From positions 3,619-67,618 of the forward strand of contig NZ_JBOJLM010000018.1 in NCBI RefSeq assembly GCF_050750585.1: a stretch of 64,000 nt of DNA. Reading direction: 5' to 3'. This stretch comes from Salinimicrobium sp050750585. Lineage in GTDB: Bacteria > Bacteroidota > Bacteroidia > Flavobacteriales > Flavobacteriaceae. The notes under the pieces are model-generated. The model made no database searches. It was given only the letters and a program-made list of their open reading frames with translations, and was not told the origin of the DNA. Of this stretch, positions 41,586-50,383 are shown piece after piece. The first letter of the stretch is position 1, and the number at the start of each line of letters is the position of its first letter. A program made the translations under genes and the position numbers.

Positions 41586-43298
41586 ATGTGTGGAATAGCA
41601 GGAATCATTGGCCCCAACCCTTCTGAAGCAGAACTTCAAAAAATGCTTCAGGCCCAAAGACATCGTGGTCCAGATCATACCGGCACTTATATTGATCCCC
41701 GGTTTGCAGCAATAGGCCATAACCGGCTCTCCATCATTGATCTTTCTCCCGATGCCAATGAACCCTTTATAGATAATTCCCGTAGATACGTGTTATCCTT
41801 TAATGGAGAGATCTATAACTACAAAGAGCTGCGGACAGAATTAAGGGGACATTATGACTTCAAAACTACATCAGATACTGAAGTTCTGTTAGCCGCATAC
41901 ATAATATGGGGAAAGGATTGTTTGCACAAATTCAACGGAATGTTCTCCTTCGCCATCTGGGATTGCCGGGAAAAAAAGCTTTTTGCTGCACGGGATAGGT
42001 TTGGAGTGAAACCTTTTTATTATTCTGAAGCTGGCAAAAACCTCTACTTCAGCAGTGAAATAAAGACGCTCAAAAATGTCATTTTTGACACCCCACCAAA
42101 CCTGAAGGTCTGGGCAAATTATTTTAGCTATGGCTCCTACGGTATGCCGGAAGAGACTTTTTACAGTAACATCAAACAATTACCGGGTGGATATTTGCTG
42201 GAATATTCTGAAGGTCGGCTCAGACTTGAAAAATGGTATGATTTCGTTTCAGAAGTCCAAGATGTAAGATCCGGAAGCTCTTTTGAACAGGCAAAAGCTG
42301 AATATCTCGAACTACTGAAAAACAGTATCAAACTTCGTTTTCGTGCAGACGTCCCGGTAGCTTTTAATATTAGCGGCGGAGTGGACAGTTCGCTCCTGTT
42401 AGCTCTGGTTAATCTTCTTCAAGATAAACAGCAAATTCAAGCCTATTCTTTTTACACGGGAGATGAGCACTATGATGAACTTCCATGGGTGGAACAGATG
42501 ATCGCTACCACTCAAAATCCGCTTCAAAAAGTGCTTTTTACGGCCTCTGAAGTTGAGACCGCTGCAAGAAAGATTACTCAGCAACAGGATGAGCCCTTCG
42601 GAGGAATTCCTACCCTCGCCTATTCAAAAATCTTTGAACAGGCTCATGCTAACGGAGTAAAGGTTTTGCTTGACGGGCAGGGAATGGATGAGCAATGGGC
42701 GGGGTATGACTACTATCAAACCTCCGGCTCAATCATTCAGGGTACCGGGCAAAATTCTCCTTTCCGGACACAGGTGCTAAATCCAGATTTTGCTGCTTTG
42801 GCACAAAAGCCAAACTATCCAGAACCGTTCGACAACAGACTGCAAAATCTGCAGTTTCGGGACCTTTTTTATACCAAACTCCCACGAGCGCTGCGATTCA
42901 ATGACAGGATTTCCATGACCTATAGCACCGAACTGCGGGAGCCTTTTCTTGATTACCGCCTCGTCGAACTCGCTTTTGCACAACCAAAGGATTATAAAAT
43001 CAAGAATGGAGTTGGAAAATATATGCTCCGCGAAATCTTGAAACCTCTAGTTCCCTCTACTATCTCTTATGCTCCAAAACGTCCTCTCCAAACTCCCCAG
43101 CGGGAATGGTTAAGTCAGGAACTTAAAGCATTTGTGGAAGAGCAATTGCTACACCTTAAAAATACTTCAGCAACAGATTGGTTTGATCACGGCGCAATTC
43201 AGAAAGAATGGAAAAAATACCTCGCAGGAGATAACACGAGTAGTTTCCATGTGTGGCAATGGGTGAACACAGCATTACTCCTTAAACTAACAGATTAA
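41586..43298 (+). CDS. asnB: Asparagine synthetase-like glutamine amidotransferase (AsnB type)
   Basis: A 570-residue two-domain enzyme. Cys2 after the initiator Met is the glutaminase nucleophile (MCGIAGIIG), with RHRGPDHTG and SFNGEIYNYKELR supporting it. The synthetase domain has the PP-loop SGGVDSS (263-269) and LDGQGMDEQWAGYDYY. Free asparagine synthesis is one reading. In surface-polysaccharide loci such enzymes often amidate uronic acids, and this location favours that. It converges with the beta-barrel gene downstream across 47 bases. Confidence 0.88.
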   Translation: MCGIAGIIGPNPSEAELQKMLQAQRHRGPDHTGTYIDPRFAAIGHNRLSIIDLSPDANEPFIDNSRRYVLSFNGEIYNYKELRTELRGHYDFKTTSDTEVLLAAYIIWGKDCLHKFNGMFSFAIWDCREKKLFAARDRFGVKPFYYSEAGKNLYFSSEIKTLKNVIFDTPPNLKVWANYFSYGSYGMPEETFYSNIKQLPGGYLLEYSEGRLRLEKWYDFVSEVQDVRSGSSFEQAKAEYLELLKNSIKLRFRADVPVAFNISGGVDSSLLLALVNLLQDKQQIQAYSFYTGDEHYDELPWVEQMIATTQNPLQKVLFTASEVETAARKITQQQDEPFGGIPTLAYSKIFEQAHANGVKVLLDGQGMDEQWAGYDYYQTSGSIIQGTGQNSPFRTQVLNPDFAALAQKPNYPEPFDNRLQNLQFRDLFYTKLPRALRFNDRISMTYSTELREPFLDYRLVELAFAQPKDYKIKNGVGKYMLREILKPLVPSTISYAPKRPLQTPQREWLSQELKAFVEEQLLHLKNTSATDWFDHGAIQKEWKKYLAGDNTSSFHVWQWVNTALLLKLTD

Positions 43299-43345
43299 AG
43301 AAAAAAGGAAGCTAATTAACTTACAGAAAAGTCAACAAATTCTTT

Positions 43346-44020
43346 TTAGTAACAGGCCCTTCGTCGTCTTTCGTTTAGTCCTGGACCTCCAATTTTGAAG
43401 ATCACTCCCACAATTATTTGATTTAGCCTGGAATCTGTGAATTCTGCTTCATTGATTTCATTATAACCTTCACCAAAATCTAGACGTTGAAGCTCAGCCG
43501 AAGACAAAGATCTTTCATACCGTAGATCCAATCCAAATCTTCCAAATTCAACTTTCACGCCAACCTGAGCATTTATTGGTGTGTCTTGAACAACAATTGG
43601 GTTCAGGAATTCTTCCCCCTCCAAAGTAGCATCCAGTATATTCGAATACACAGGTCCTGCATAAATATCAATTGGCCCCCAAATATTATAACCTACTAAT
43701 AGGGGAATATCAAATTTTTGAACAGAATAGATTGAAGTTTCTTCTATAAAAGTGAATTCTGTATCTAATGAAGTATAAACTACCTCGGGCCGAACAAAAA
43801 ACTTACCAAAATCAACCTGTAAAAAGATACCTCCATGAAAGCCAAGATTCCCCTCAGCCTCAGAAGTATTCTTCTGGAATGCATAGTTGTTTTGTAACCC
43901 TACAATCTCACCACCCATAGGATGATTAACTCCGGCTTTTAGACCATAACTCAGTTCTTGAGAAAAGCTTATTGAAACTGTGGTAAAAATAAAAAACAGG
44001 CCTAAAAGATATTTTTTCAT
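43346..44020 (-). CDS. Outer-membrane beta-barrel protein
   Basis: ATG 44020 is chosen because it gives a clean signal peptide: MKKYLLGLFFIFTTVSISFS then Q, with cleavage after FSFS-type residues. TTG 44041 upstream is the only other option. The mature 200 residues alternate beta-strand patterns (LSYGLKAGVNHPMG, FFVRPEVVYTSL, FDIPLLVGYNIWGPIDIYAG), the PorT/OMP_b-brl_2 style of Bacteroidota small porin-like proteins. Function unknown; it could be unrelated to the glycan genes around it. Confidence 0.8.
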   Translation of the reverse strand: MKKYLLGLFFIFTTVSISFSQELSYGLKAGVNHPMGGEIVGLQNNYAFQKNTSEAEGNLGFHGGIFLQVDFGKFFVRPEVVYTSLDTEFTFIEETSIYSVQKFDIPLLVGYNIWGPIDIYAGPVYSNILDATLEGEEFLNPIVVQDTPINAQVGVKVEFGRFGLDLRYERSLSSAELQRLDFGEGYNEINEAEFTDSRLNQIIVGVIFKIGGPGLNERRRRACY

Positions 44021-44129
44021 AAGATTTGGAATATGCGTCAATTTGGTTTACAAATAAAAAGGATTTTTTTATATACCCCAATAAATTTGCATTTATCTAA
44101 CGGATAAGCTGGAGAATTATTTCATTTGA

Positions 44130-44222
44130 GGCTGATAGGAGTTGTCTGTAGCCGATAGTCTGTAGTAGGTAGTGGGTAGTCATTAGTGGGTTGCCTCTTT
44201 CCACTCTCTTCTCTCTCCACTA
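44130..44222. repeat. Phrase repeat after fcl
   Basis: Words such as ctgtagccgatagtctgtag, taggtagtgggtagtcatta and ctttccactctcttctctct fill the end of the gap (44042-44222) between the beta-barrel gene and fcl. The phrases agree in style with those at 46.37 and 46.82 kb. No gene is seen. Confidence 0.55.
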
Positions 44223-45143
44223 CTACAAAAATTCTTCCTCATAAACTTTTGCAAGACCTTCTTCAAGACCAATTTTATGCCTCCAGCCAAGGTCGTGAAT
44301 CAGGCTTACATCCAACAGCTTTCGGGGCGTACCATCAGGTTTAGACCTATCCCAGCTAATCACTCCCGAGTAACCTGAAATATCTTTTATCATTTCTGCC
44401 AGTTCTTTAATAGATAAATCTTCTCCTGTCCCGATGTTTACGCTAACATTTCCGCTGTATGTCTTCATGAGGTGTAGGCAGGCATCAGCAAGATCGTCTA
44501 CATGTAAAAATTCCCTTTTCGGCTCCCCGCTTCCCCATACTTCTACGGAAGCTTTATCTTCTACTTTTGCCTCATTAAACTTCCGAAGTAAAGCCGGAAG
44601 CACATGAGAAGTCTCAGGATCATAGTTATCATTGGGACCATATAAATTTGTAGGCATTACTGAAATAAAATCACAACCGTACTGCCGATTGTAATTCTCA
44701 CACATTTTTAAACCGGCAATCTTGGCGATAGCATAAGGTTCATTAGTGTCTTCCAGCTTTCCTGTGAGCAGGTAGTCTTCTCTTATGGGCTGGGGTGACA
44801 TTTTAGGATAAATACAGGAAGAAGCCAAAAAAAGGAGCTTTTTGACACCATTCAAATAGCTATGGTGGATCACATTATTTTGGATCATCAGATTTTCGTA
44901 CAAAAATTGGCCTCTGTAAGTATTATTGGCCATAATACCACCAACTTTTGCAGCTGTAAGAAAAACATAATCAGGAATTTCCTTTTCAAAGAAGTTTTTT
45001 ACCGCTTCCTGATTTGTAAGATCGAGTTGGGATGAGGTGCGAAAAATGACATTTTTGAAACCCTCCTGTTCCAGCTTCCGCAGTAATGCCGAACCCACCA
45101 TTCCGGTGTGTCCAGCAACATATATTTTTGAATCTTTCTCCAT
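44223..45143 (-). CDS. fcl: GDP-L-fucose synthase
   Basis: A 306-residue epimerase/reductase that converts GDP-4-keto-6-deoxymannose to GDP-L-fucose. GHTGMVGSALLRKLEQEG is the NADP-binding motif, ASSCIYPKMSPQPIREDYLL contains the Ser and the surrounding active-site loop, and NEPYAIAKIAGLKMCENYN has the Tyr-x3-Lys pair. WGSGEPKREFLHVDDLADAC is also typical. It follows gmd on the same strand, so GDP-mannose is turned to GDP-fucose by the pair. Confidence 0.95.
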   Translation of the reverse strand: MEKDSKIYVAGHTGMVGSALLRKLEQEGFKNVIFRTSSQLDLTNQEAVKNFFEKEIPDYVFLTAAKVGGIMANNTYRGQFLYENLMIQNNVIHHSYLNGVKKLLFLASSCIYPKMSPQPIREDYLLTGKLEDTNEPYAIAKIAGLKMCENYNRQYGCDFISVMPTNLYGPNDNYDPETSHVLPALLRKFNEAKVEDKASVEVWGSGEPKREFLHVDDLADACLHLMKTYSGNVSVNIGTGEDLSIKELAEMIKDISGYSGVISWDRSKPDGTPRKLLDVSLIHDLGWRHKIGLEEGLAKVYEEEFL

Positions 45144-45179
45144 TTCTAAATCTACCCTCTAACGTCAATAGACTACGGA

Positions 45180-46388
45180 CTACTCTCCATTATAATCTAA
45201 TGTCTTGTGTCCTCCTTCTCTTAAATATTTTTCTTTACGGAAGAGGTTTACATCGGCTTCCATCATTTCCTTTACAAGGTCCTGTAGAGCATATTTTGGC
45301 TTCCATCCCAGTTTTTCTTTACACTTTGAAGCGTCTCCGATAAGCTGATCCACTTCTGTGGGACGGTGGTATTTAGAATCTACCTGAAGCACTGTAGCTC
45401 CTGATGCTACCTGGAAATCGGGATTTTCGCATTTTACCACTTTTGCAATTTCATGGATTCCTGTACCTAAAAATTCCACAGTAATTCCAACACATGAAAA
45501 AGCCATTCGCACCAGTTCTCTTACTGAAGTAGTTTTTCCAGTGGCGATCACATAATCACCTGGCTGATCCTGTTGCAGCATAAGCCACATAGCTTCCACA
45601 TAATCTTTTGCGTGCCCCCAATCTCTTTCAGCGTCCAGATTTCCCAAAAAGAAATTTTCCTGCATTCCCAGGGCAATACGGGCAACGGCACGAGTGATCT
45701 TACGGGTGACAAAAGTTTCTCCCCTTAGCGGAGATTCATGGTTAAATAGAATTCCATTACAGGCAAACATTTCATAAGCCTCCCGGTAATTAATCGTTAT
45801 CCAGTAGGCATACAATTTCGCAACACCATAAGGGCTCCGCGGATAGAAAGGAGTGCTTTCGTTTTGCGGCACCTGCTGTACCAGTCCGTACAACTCTGAA
45901 GTTGAAGCCTGGTAGATCTTTGTTTTCTTAGTGAAACCAAGAAGCCTTACCGCCTCTAAAATCCTAAGAGTCCCTAATCCGTCGACATTAGCAGTATATT
46001 CCGGGGTGTCAAAGCTCACCTTCACATGAGACATTGCTCCAAGATTATAGATCTCATCGGGCTGTACCTCCTGAATGATCCTCGTGAGATTCATAGAATC
46101 ACTTAGATCTCCGTAATGTAGCTTAAACCTGATATCCTTCTCGTGCGGATCCTGATACAGGTGATCTATCCTTTCTGTATTAAAAAGGCTAGACCTCCTT
46201 TTGATCCCATGCACCACATATCCTTTCTCAAGCAGGAATTCGGCTAAATAAGCTCCATCCTGGCCTGTGATGCCGGTTATGAGGGCGGTTTTTTGTTGGT
46301 TATTCTTGATAGAGTTCGTGGTTTGTGGTTTTTGGTTTTTTGTTAAAATAAAGTCTTTAGACGGTAGTCGATAGTCGATAATGTTCAA
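45180..46388 (-). CDS. gmd: GDP-mannose 4,6-dehydratase
   Basis: The enzyme makes GDP-4-keto-6-deoxymannose. KTALITGITGQDGAYLAEFL, GIKRRSSLFNTERIDHL, LHYGDLSDSMNLTRII, YQASTSELYGLVQQVPQNES and the catalytic YGVAKLYAYW are all present. The family normally starts two or three residues before TALITG, but here about 33 residues precede it, and the only start codon in frame is TTG 46388. This extension (including NQKPQTTNSIKNNQQK) is read from phrase-repeat DNA, so the true start is uncertain. Confidence 0.92.
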   Translation of the reverse strand: MNIIDYRLPSKDFILTKNQKPQTTNSIKNNQQKTALITGITGQDGAYLAEFLLEKGYVVHGIKRRSSLFNTERIDHLYQDPHEKDIRFKLHYGDLSDSMNLTRIIQEVQPDEIYNLGAMSHVKVSFDTPEYTANVDGLGTLRILEAVRLLGFTKKTKIYQASTSELYGLVQQVPQNESTPFYPRSPYGVAKLYAYWITINYREAYEMFACNGILFNHESPLRGETFVTRKITRAVARIALGMQENFFLGNLDAERDWGHAKDYVEAMWLMLQQDQPGDYVIATGKTTSVRELVRMAFSCVGITVEFLGTGIHEIAKVVKCENPDFQVASGATVLQVDSKYHRPTEVDQLIGDASKCKEKLGWKPKYALQDLVKEMMEADVNLFRKEKYLREGGHKTLDYNGE

Positions 46389-46392
46389 CTGT
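46340..46392. repeat. Phrase repeat overlapping the 5' end of gmd
   Basis: agacggtagtcgatagtcga followed by gttcaactgttcaactc lies over the first codons of gmd. Just inside the gene, gtggtttgtggtttttggtt is another such run. The gmd start codon is part of this repeat. Confidence 0.55.
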
Positions 46393-46397
46393 TCAAC

Positions 46398-46766
46398 TCA
46401 ACTCTTCTTTAGGTACTTCTTCAAACTACTTATCATTTTTGAAAGTTCCGCGAGTTTTTTTCGATTATTTAAATTCTCCTGATCAGATATAAAATTCTGT
46501 CGATTTGCAATTGTGGAACATACAACACACTCTTTAATGGATGCACTGGCAATTTGAAGAAACCTGTTGAATTGAGCATCTGTATCACCTGATCCCTCAG
46601 CTATATTTAATGATATAGAGACCGCTGCCCTTTTAAATTGTGAAGTAAGATTATATAATTCTGAATGCGGAAACTTTTTCGAAACTTCATAAGCTAGATC
46701 AACAAAATCAAGAGACTTCTGATATACTTGTAAATCTTCGAATTTAAATTTAGGCAGTTCTTCCAT
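46398..46766 (-). CDS. S23-type four-helix bundle protein
   Basis: A 122-residue helical protein: FEDLQVYQKSLDFVDLAYEV, PHSELYNLTSQFKRAAVSIS then LNIAEGSGDTDAQFNRFLQI and ASIKECVVC. Same family as the gene at 39199, but a different subtype. It lies only 9 bases ahead of the gmd start, on the same strand, and phrase repeats lie on both sides. Function unknown. Confidence 0.9.
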   Translation of the reverse strand: MEELPKFKFEDLQVYQKSLDFVDLAYEVSKKFPHSELYNLTSQFKRAAVSISLNIAEGSGDTDAQFNRFLQIASASIKECVVCSTIANRQNFISDQENLNNRKKLAELSKMISSLKKYLKKS

Positions 46767-46799
46767 TTTTTTGAGTTATTCGTTTGCCTCAAATAAAAA

Positions 46800-46846
46800 A
46801 ATTAAGAGGTAAAAATCACTACTGACTAGCGTCTATAGTCTAACGA
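46800..46846. repeat. Phrase repeat after wzc
   Basis: cactactgactagcgtctat followed by agtctaacgactattc lies between the S23 gene and the wzc stop. It has the same style as the run at 62-112. Confidence 0.5.
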
Positions 46847-49315
46847 CTATTCAAAGTTCCTAACCAACTCCCTCCACTTCTTCTTCAGCTTGCCAGTCCT
46901 TGTTTCCTGCTGCCCATAACCTTTACCATACTGGCCATACCCATAGCCGTAACCGTAGCCATAGCCGTAACCATAGCCATACCCGTACTTGGCCCGGTGC
47001 ACAAAGTGGTTAAGAACGAATGAAATATTCTTTACTTCACCTTTGTTATACTTCTCATTGATCACCTCCAGCATTCCGCGTTTTGTGTAATCCTGGCGGA
47101 TGAGGTATAGAGTGGCATCGGCGTATTTTATGAGGTTGAGCGCATCGGCAACCACACCCACCGGCGGGGTATCCATAACAATGTAATCATAACGCTCCCG
47201 AAGTTCACTCATGAGGGTTTCCATCTGCTCGTTCATAAGTAATTCTGAAGGGTTTGGCGGAATTGGCCCTGCAGTGATCACATCCAGGTGTGGCACCATA
47301 CTTGGCTGTATGATTGCCTCCAGGGACTCCTGCCCTATAAGATAATTCACCACTCCCACATCGTTATTGATCTTAAAATCATCAAAAATCTTCGGTTTAC
47401 GTAAATCGGCACCCAACAACAGTGTCTTCTTTTCACTCAAAGCAAAAACAGTGGCGAGGTTCATGGCACAAAAAGTTTTCCCTTCCCCCGAAACCGAAGA
47501 AGTGATCATCACCGTTTTAGAGCCGCTCACCCCCTGCTTTTTGTACATAAATTGCAGACTGGACCTCAACCCCCGAAAACCTTCAGCAATAGCCGATTTG
47601 GGTTTATTGAAGACCGCAAGATTTGTGTCCATCCTACTTTTCCCAATCATGCCCAGAATGGGAATGGGTGATAAACGGGTGACTTCCTGTGCGTTGTGCA
47701 CGTTGGTATTCAGAAAAACTAACAGGAAAACAAAAGTCAGCGGAATCATTCCACCCACCATTAATGCCATCACATAGTTAAGTTGTGTATTTGGTCCAAT
47801 CTGGCCGCCACCGGTATCTTTGGCGGTATCAATAACCATAACATCACTCACGTTGGCTGCTTTAACGAGTCCGGCTTCACTACGCTTTTCCAGGAACATA
47901 TTATAAGTGCGCTCACTTATAGAATACTTTCGCTGAATTTTAAGCAAGTCCTGCTCTTCCTGCGGTAGTTTCCTAATTTCGGCTTCGGCCAGTGCAATTT
48001 CTCTATTAATGTCGCGCAGCTCCTGCCTGAGTAAGTTTTGAGAGGAAGACATATTTTCGAGCAGCACATCTTTTACGGCATTTATCTGCCGGTCTATATC
48101 CTGAAAAACAGGGGAATTTTCCTGTAGAGAATATTCATATTTCCGCCTTTCTTCGGCAAGGGAAACAATTCGCCCTACTCCGCTAACAATACTTCCTTCA
48201 GCAATTCCCGCTACCGATGGTGCCGGTACATCAGAATAATCATTTCGCGATTGCAGGTAATCCTGCAGGGTTTCATAATAAGCCAGTTGACGCGAAATAT
48301 CTTCTTTCCTCACATCAAGCCCCGTAAGTTTGGAGTTTAACTGACTGCTTTCCGCAGAAATATCCAGGATAGAATTGGTATTTCTAAACCTATTCAATTC
48401 ATCTTCCACCACCTTAAGCTCCATAGCCTTGACACTTAAACTACTATCAATAAACCGAATGGTCTTGGTGGCAAAAAGGTTCTTGCGCTCCAGCATATTT
48501 TGACTCAATACCCGTACAGTCCCGTTAAGGTAATCTACGATCTCAGCTTTATTATCACCTGTCATGGAAAGATTTAAAACCGAAGCTCCCTGCGACTGCG
48601 GACTTACAGCCACTCCGCGGAACCTCCCTACAGTACCGTCAAAATGCCGGAATTGCACATAAAAAGGTTTATCTATAACAGGAGCACGTGGCGTTGGCAC
48701 AAGCTTACCATTGAAAAATGGCAAATTTATGGGCTCGTTAAGCCGGTATTCACGGCTAAACTCCCCTTCCTCGACCACCACATTGCCATATTCTTTCGTA
48801 TCATAATTATATACCGAAGCATTTCCTCCGGCAAAAGTCGTGCTGAGCGTAAAGGTTTCAGGATCTTTAAAACGAATGGTAAAAGTGGTTCCCTGGGCCT
48901 GGTACGCAGAAGTATCGGCCACTACTTTAAAAGGAGTGAAACCGTAAGCATTCACACGTTGATATTCTCCGTCCTGTTGATAAGCAATATAGTACTGCAA
49001 GCGCTCTACCACCTCTTCATTATGCGATCTTGACCGCAAAATGGTCATGGCCGTATTCACCTTGTCTGAGGTTCCTCCCCAGTTAAAAGTGAGGCTGGTA
49101 TTACTGGTAAAAAAAGGGTTTTGATCGTCTTTTATGGAAATGGAATTCCCTAATTGATAAACAGGAAGTTTCCGTACATTATTGTAATAAGCCACTCCCA
49201 GACTTATAGCTATAGACAACAGAATTAATTGCCAATAGCTAAAGACTTTCAGCACAAATCCTTTAAAGTCAAATGTGGAACCTACATCACTAATATGATC
49301 ATCTTCATGTGCCAT
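46847..49315 (-). CDS. wzc: Wzz/Wzc-type polysaccharide co-polymerase and tyrosine autokinase
   Basis: An 822-residue inner-membrane protein. An N-terminal Wzz domain has a first membrane helix near residues 27-45 and a second near 515-535, with a coiled-coil periplasmic part between. The cytoplasmic BY-kinase has Walker A TSSVSGEGKTFCAMNLA, Walker A' LLGADLRKPKIFDDF and Walker B YDYIVMDTPPVG. The tail has nine Tyr-Gly units plus extra tyrosines, the autophosphorylation cluster. It would control chain length and export with Wza, whose gene is just upstream (3-base gap). Confidence 0.95.
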   Translation of the reverse strand: MAHEDDHISDVGSTFDFKGFVLKVFSYWQLILLSIAISLGVAYYNNVRKLPVYQLGNSISIKDDQNPFFTSNTSLTFNWGGTSDKVNTAMTILRSRSHNEEVVERLQYYIAYQQDGEYQRVNAYGFTPFKVVADTSAYQAQGTTFTIRFKDPETFTLSTTFAGGNASVYNYDTKEYGNVVVEEGEFSREYRLNEPINLPFFNGKLVPTPRAPVIDKPFYVQFRHFDGTVGRFRGVAVSPQSQGASVLNLSMTGDNKAEIVDYLNGTVRVLSQNMLERKNLFATKTIRFIDSSLSVKAMELKVVEDELNRFRNTNSILDISAESSQLNSKLTGLDVRKEDISRQLAYYETLQDYLQSRNDYSDVPAPSVAGIAEGSIVSGVGRIVSLAEERRKYEYSLQENSPVFQDIDRQINAVKDVLLENMSSSQNLLRQELRDINREIALAEAEIRKLPQEEQDLLKIQRKYSISERTYNMFLEKRSEAGLVKAANVSDVMVIDTAKDTGGGQIGPNTQLNYVMALMVGGMIPLTFVFLLVFLNTNVHNAQEVTRLSPIPILGMIGKSRMDTNLAVFNKPKSAIAEGFRGLRSSLQFMYKKQGVSGSKTVMITSSVSGEGKTFCAMNLATVFALSEKKTLLLGADLRKPKIFDDFKINNDVGVVNYLIGQESLEAIIQPSMVPHLDVITAGPIPPNPSELLMNEQMETLMSELRERYDYIVMDTPPVGVVADALNLIKYADATLYLIRQDYTKRGMLEVINEKYNKGEVKNISFVLNHFVHRAKYGYGYGYGYGYGYGYGYGQYGKGYGQQETRTGKLKKKWRELVRNFE
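46934..46987. repeat. Nine Tyr-Gly codon pairs in the Wzc tail
   Basis: Nine consecutive six-base units (tat/tac with ggN) code for Tyr-Gly. The synonymous codons vary, so it is not a perfect DNA repeat. Confidence 0.9.
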
Positions 49316-49318
49316 ACA

Positions 49319-50107
49319 TCACCGGGTAATTAATAATATTGTTGAAGTTACAAACGCTAAAATAGTCGTGATAGTACGAAAGGCTTCCAGCCCTGTAGTA
49401 CCCAGTCCCAATGCTTTCTGCGGAAGCGGATTCACGATAATAAGATCGTTAGGCTGAATATAATAGTACGGCGACTTCATCGCATCTATGCTTGTAAGAT
49501 CAATATGGTGTCTTTTCTCCCCGCCCGGGTATTGGCGCACAATCACCACATCGGTCCTGTCTCCGAACTCAGATATATCCCCGGCCTGGGCTATGGCTTC
49601 CATAATCGTCACCTGCTCTTTATAGATCACCTGGGTTCCTGATCCTATCTCTCCAATTGTGGTATATCTTATTCCCGCCAGCTTAACCGTGACAAAGATG
49701 TTTGCCTGTTCCTTGAAATACTTGTCTAAAAGGGCTTTTTCGATCTTCTCTCTCACCTCCTCTACCGTGAAACCCAGCACATTCACCTCGCCCAGGGTGG
49801 GCACTCGAATATTTCCATGAGCATCCACTAAGAAGCCGTCATAATAAAGCCTTTCTTCTCCCGTGGCGTTAGGATTTTGCTCCCCAATAGGGTTAAACAT
49901 CCCAACCACGTCCTGGTCTATTGCCTTAACCCTGATACTTAGAAGATCATTAACCTGAATTCTATAGGGTTTCTGAATTCTTTCTATAGAAATTAAACTG
50001 TCTGCCTCCTTACCATCTTCCTGCAAGTACATCAACCGCTTGGTGGGCACACAGGAAGAAACAAAAAACAGAATACTAACAACAACAATTAATTGCCTGA
50101 TACTCAT
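49319..50107 (-). CDS. wza: Polysaccharide export outer-membrane lipoprotein (Wza-type)
   Basis: A 262-residue lipoprotein with signal sequence LIVVVSILFFVSSC, lipobox Cys19. Poly_export and SLBB domains follow: YRIQVNDLLSIRVKAID, GFLVDAHGNIRVPTLGEVNV and ITIMEAIAQAGDISEFGDRT-like text in the SLBB part. A C-terminal hydrophobic helix (AFRTITTILAFVTSTILL) may be the membrane-crossing ring. It would form the outer-membrane channel for the glycan, with Wzc below it. Confidence 0.93.
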   Translation of the reverse strand: MSIRQLIVVVSILFFVSSCVPTKRLMYLQEDGKEADSLISIERIQKPYRIQVNDLLSIRVKAIDQDVVGMFNPIGEQNPNATGEERLYYDGFLVDAHGNIRVPTLGEVNVLGFTVEEVREKIEKALLDKYFKEQANIFVTVKLAGIRYTTIGEIGSGTQVIYKEQVTIMEAIAQAGDISEFGDRTDVVIVRQYPGGEKRHHIDLTSIDAMKSPYYYIQPNDLIIVNPLPQKALGLGTTGLEAFRTITTILAFVTSTILLITR

Positions 50108-50127
50108 TTGGGACTAATAGCTTGAGA

Positions 50128-50135
50128 CAAATATA
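50128..50135 (-). promoter_or_regulatory. -7 box of the wza-wzc operon
   Basis: TATATTTG on the minus strand fits TAnnTTTG and ends 20 bases before the wza ATG at 50107. The upstream region is AT-rich, without an obvious TTTG at -33. Confidence 0.55.
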
Positions 50136-50361
50136 GGTCTTGAAGGTTAATAATAAAATAATTGCATCACTAGTTTGTTAAATACTGTTAATCAAAGGCA
50201 GAAGGCTAATGTTAGCTGTAAGATTTTATACAAGTAAAGACCGGCGTTAGATTGGTCGAACTCCATTTCATCTTCAAATCCCACATCCTCAAATCTTCAA
50301 ATTTTCAAATCACCAAAATCCCTCTGCTAATTCTAAATTGTTAATTGATCATTGAAATACC

Positions 50362-50369
50362 TACTTTTG
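50362..50369 (+). promoter_or_regulatory. -7 box of the ABC-F gene
   Basis: TACTTTTG matches TAnnTTTG exactly. It lies inside the reading frame if TTG 50345 is used as start, and 14 bases before the GTG at 50384, which is therefore the better start. Phrase repeats (caaatcttcaaattttcaaa) lie upstream at 50270-50315. Confidence 0.6.
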
Positions 50370-50383
50370 CCAAAAATATCTGT

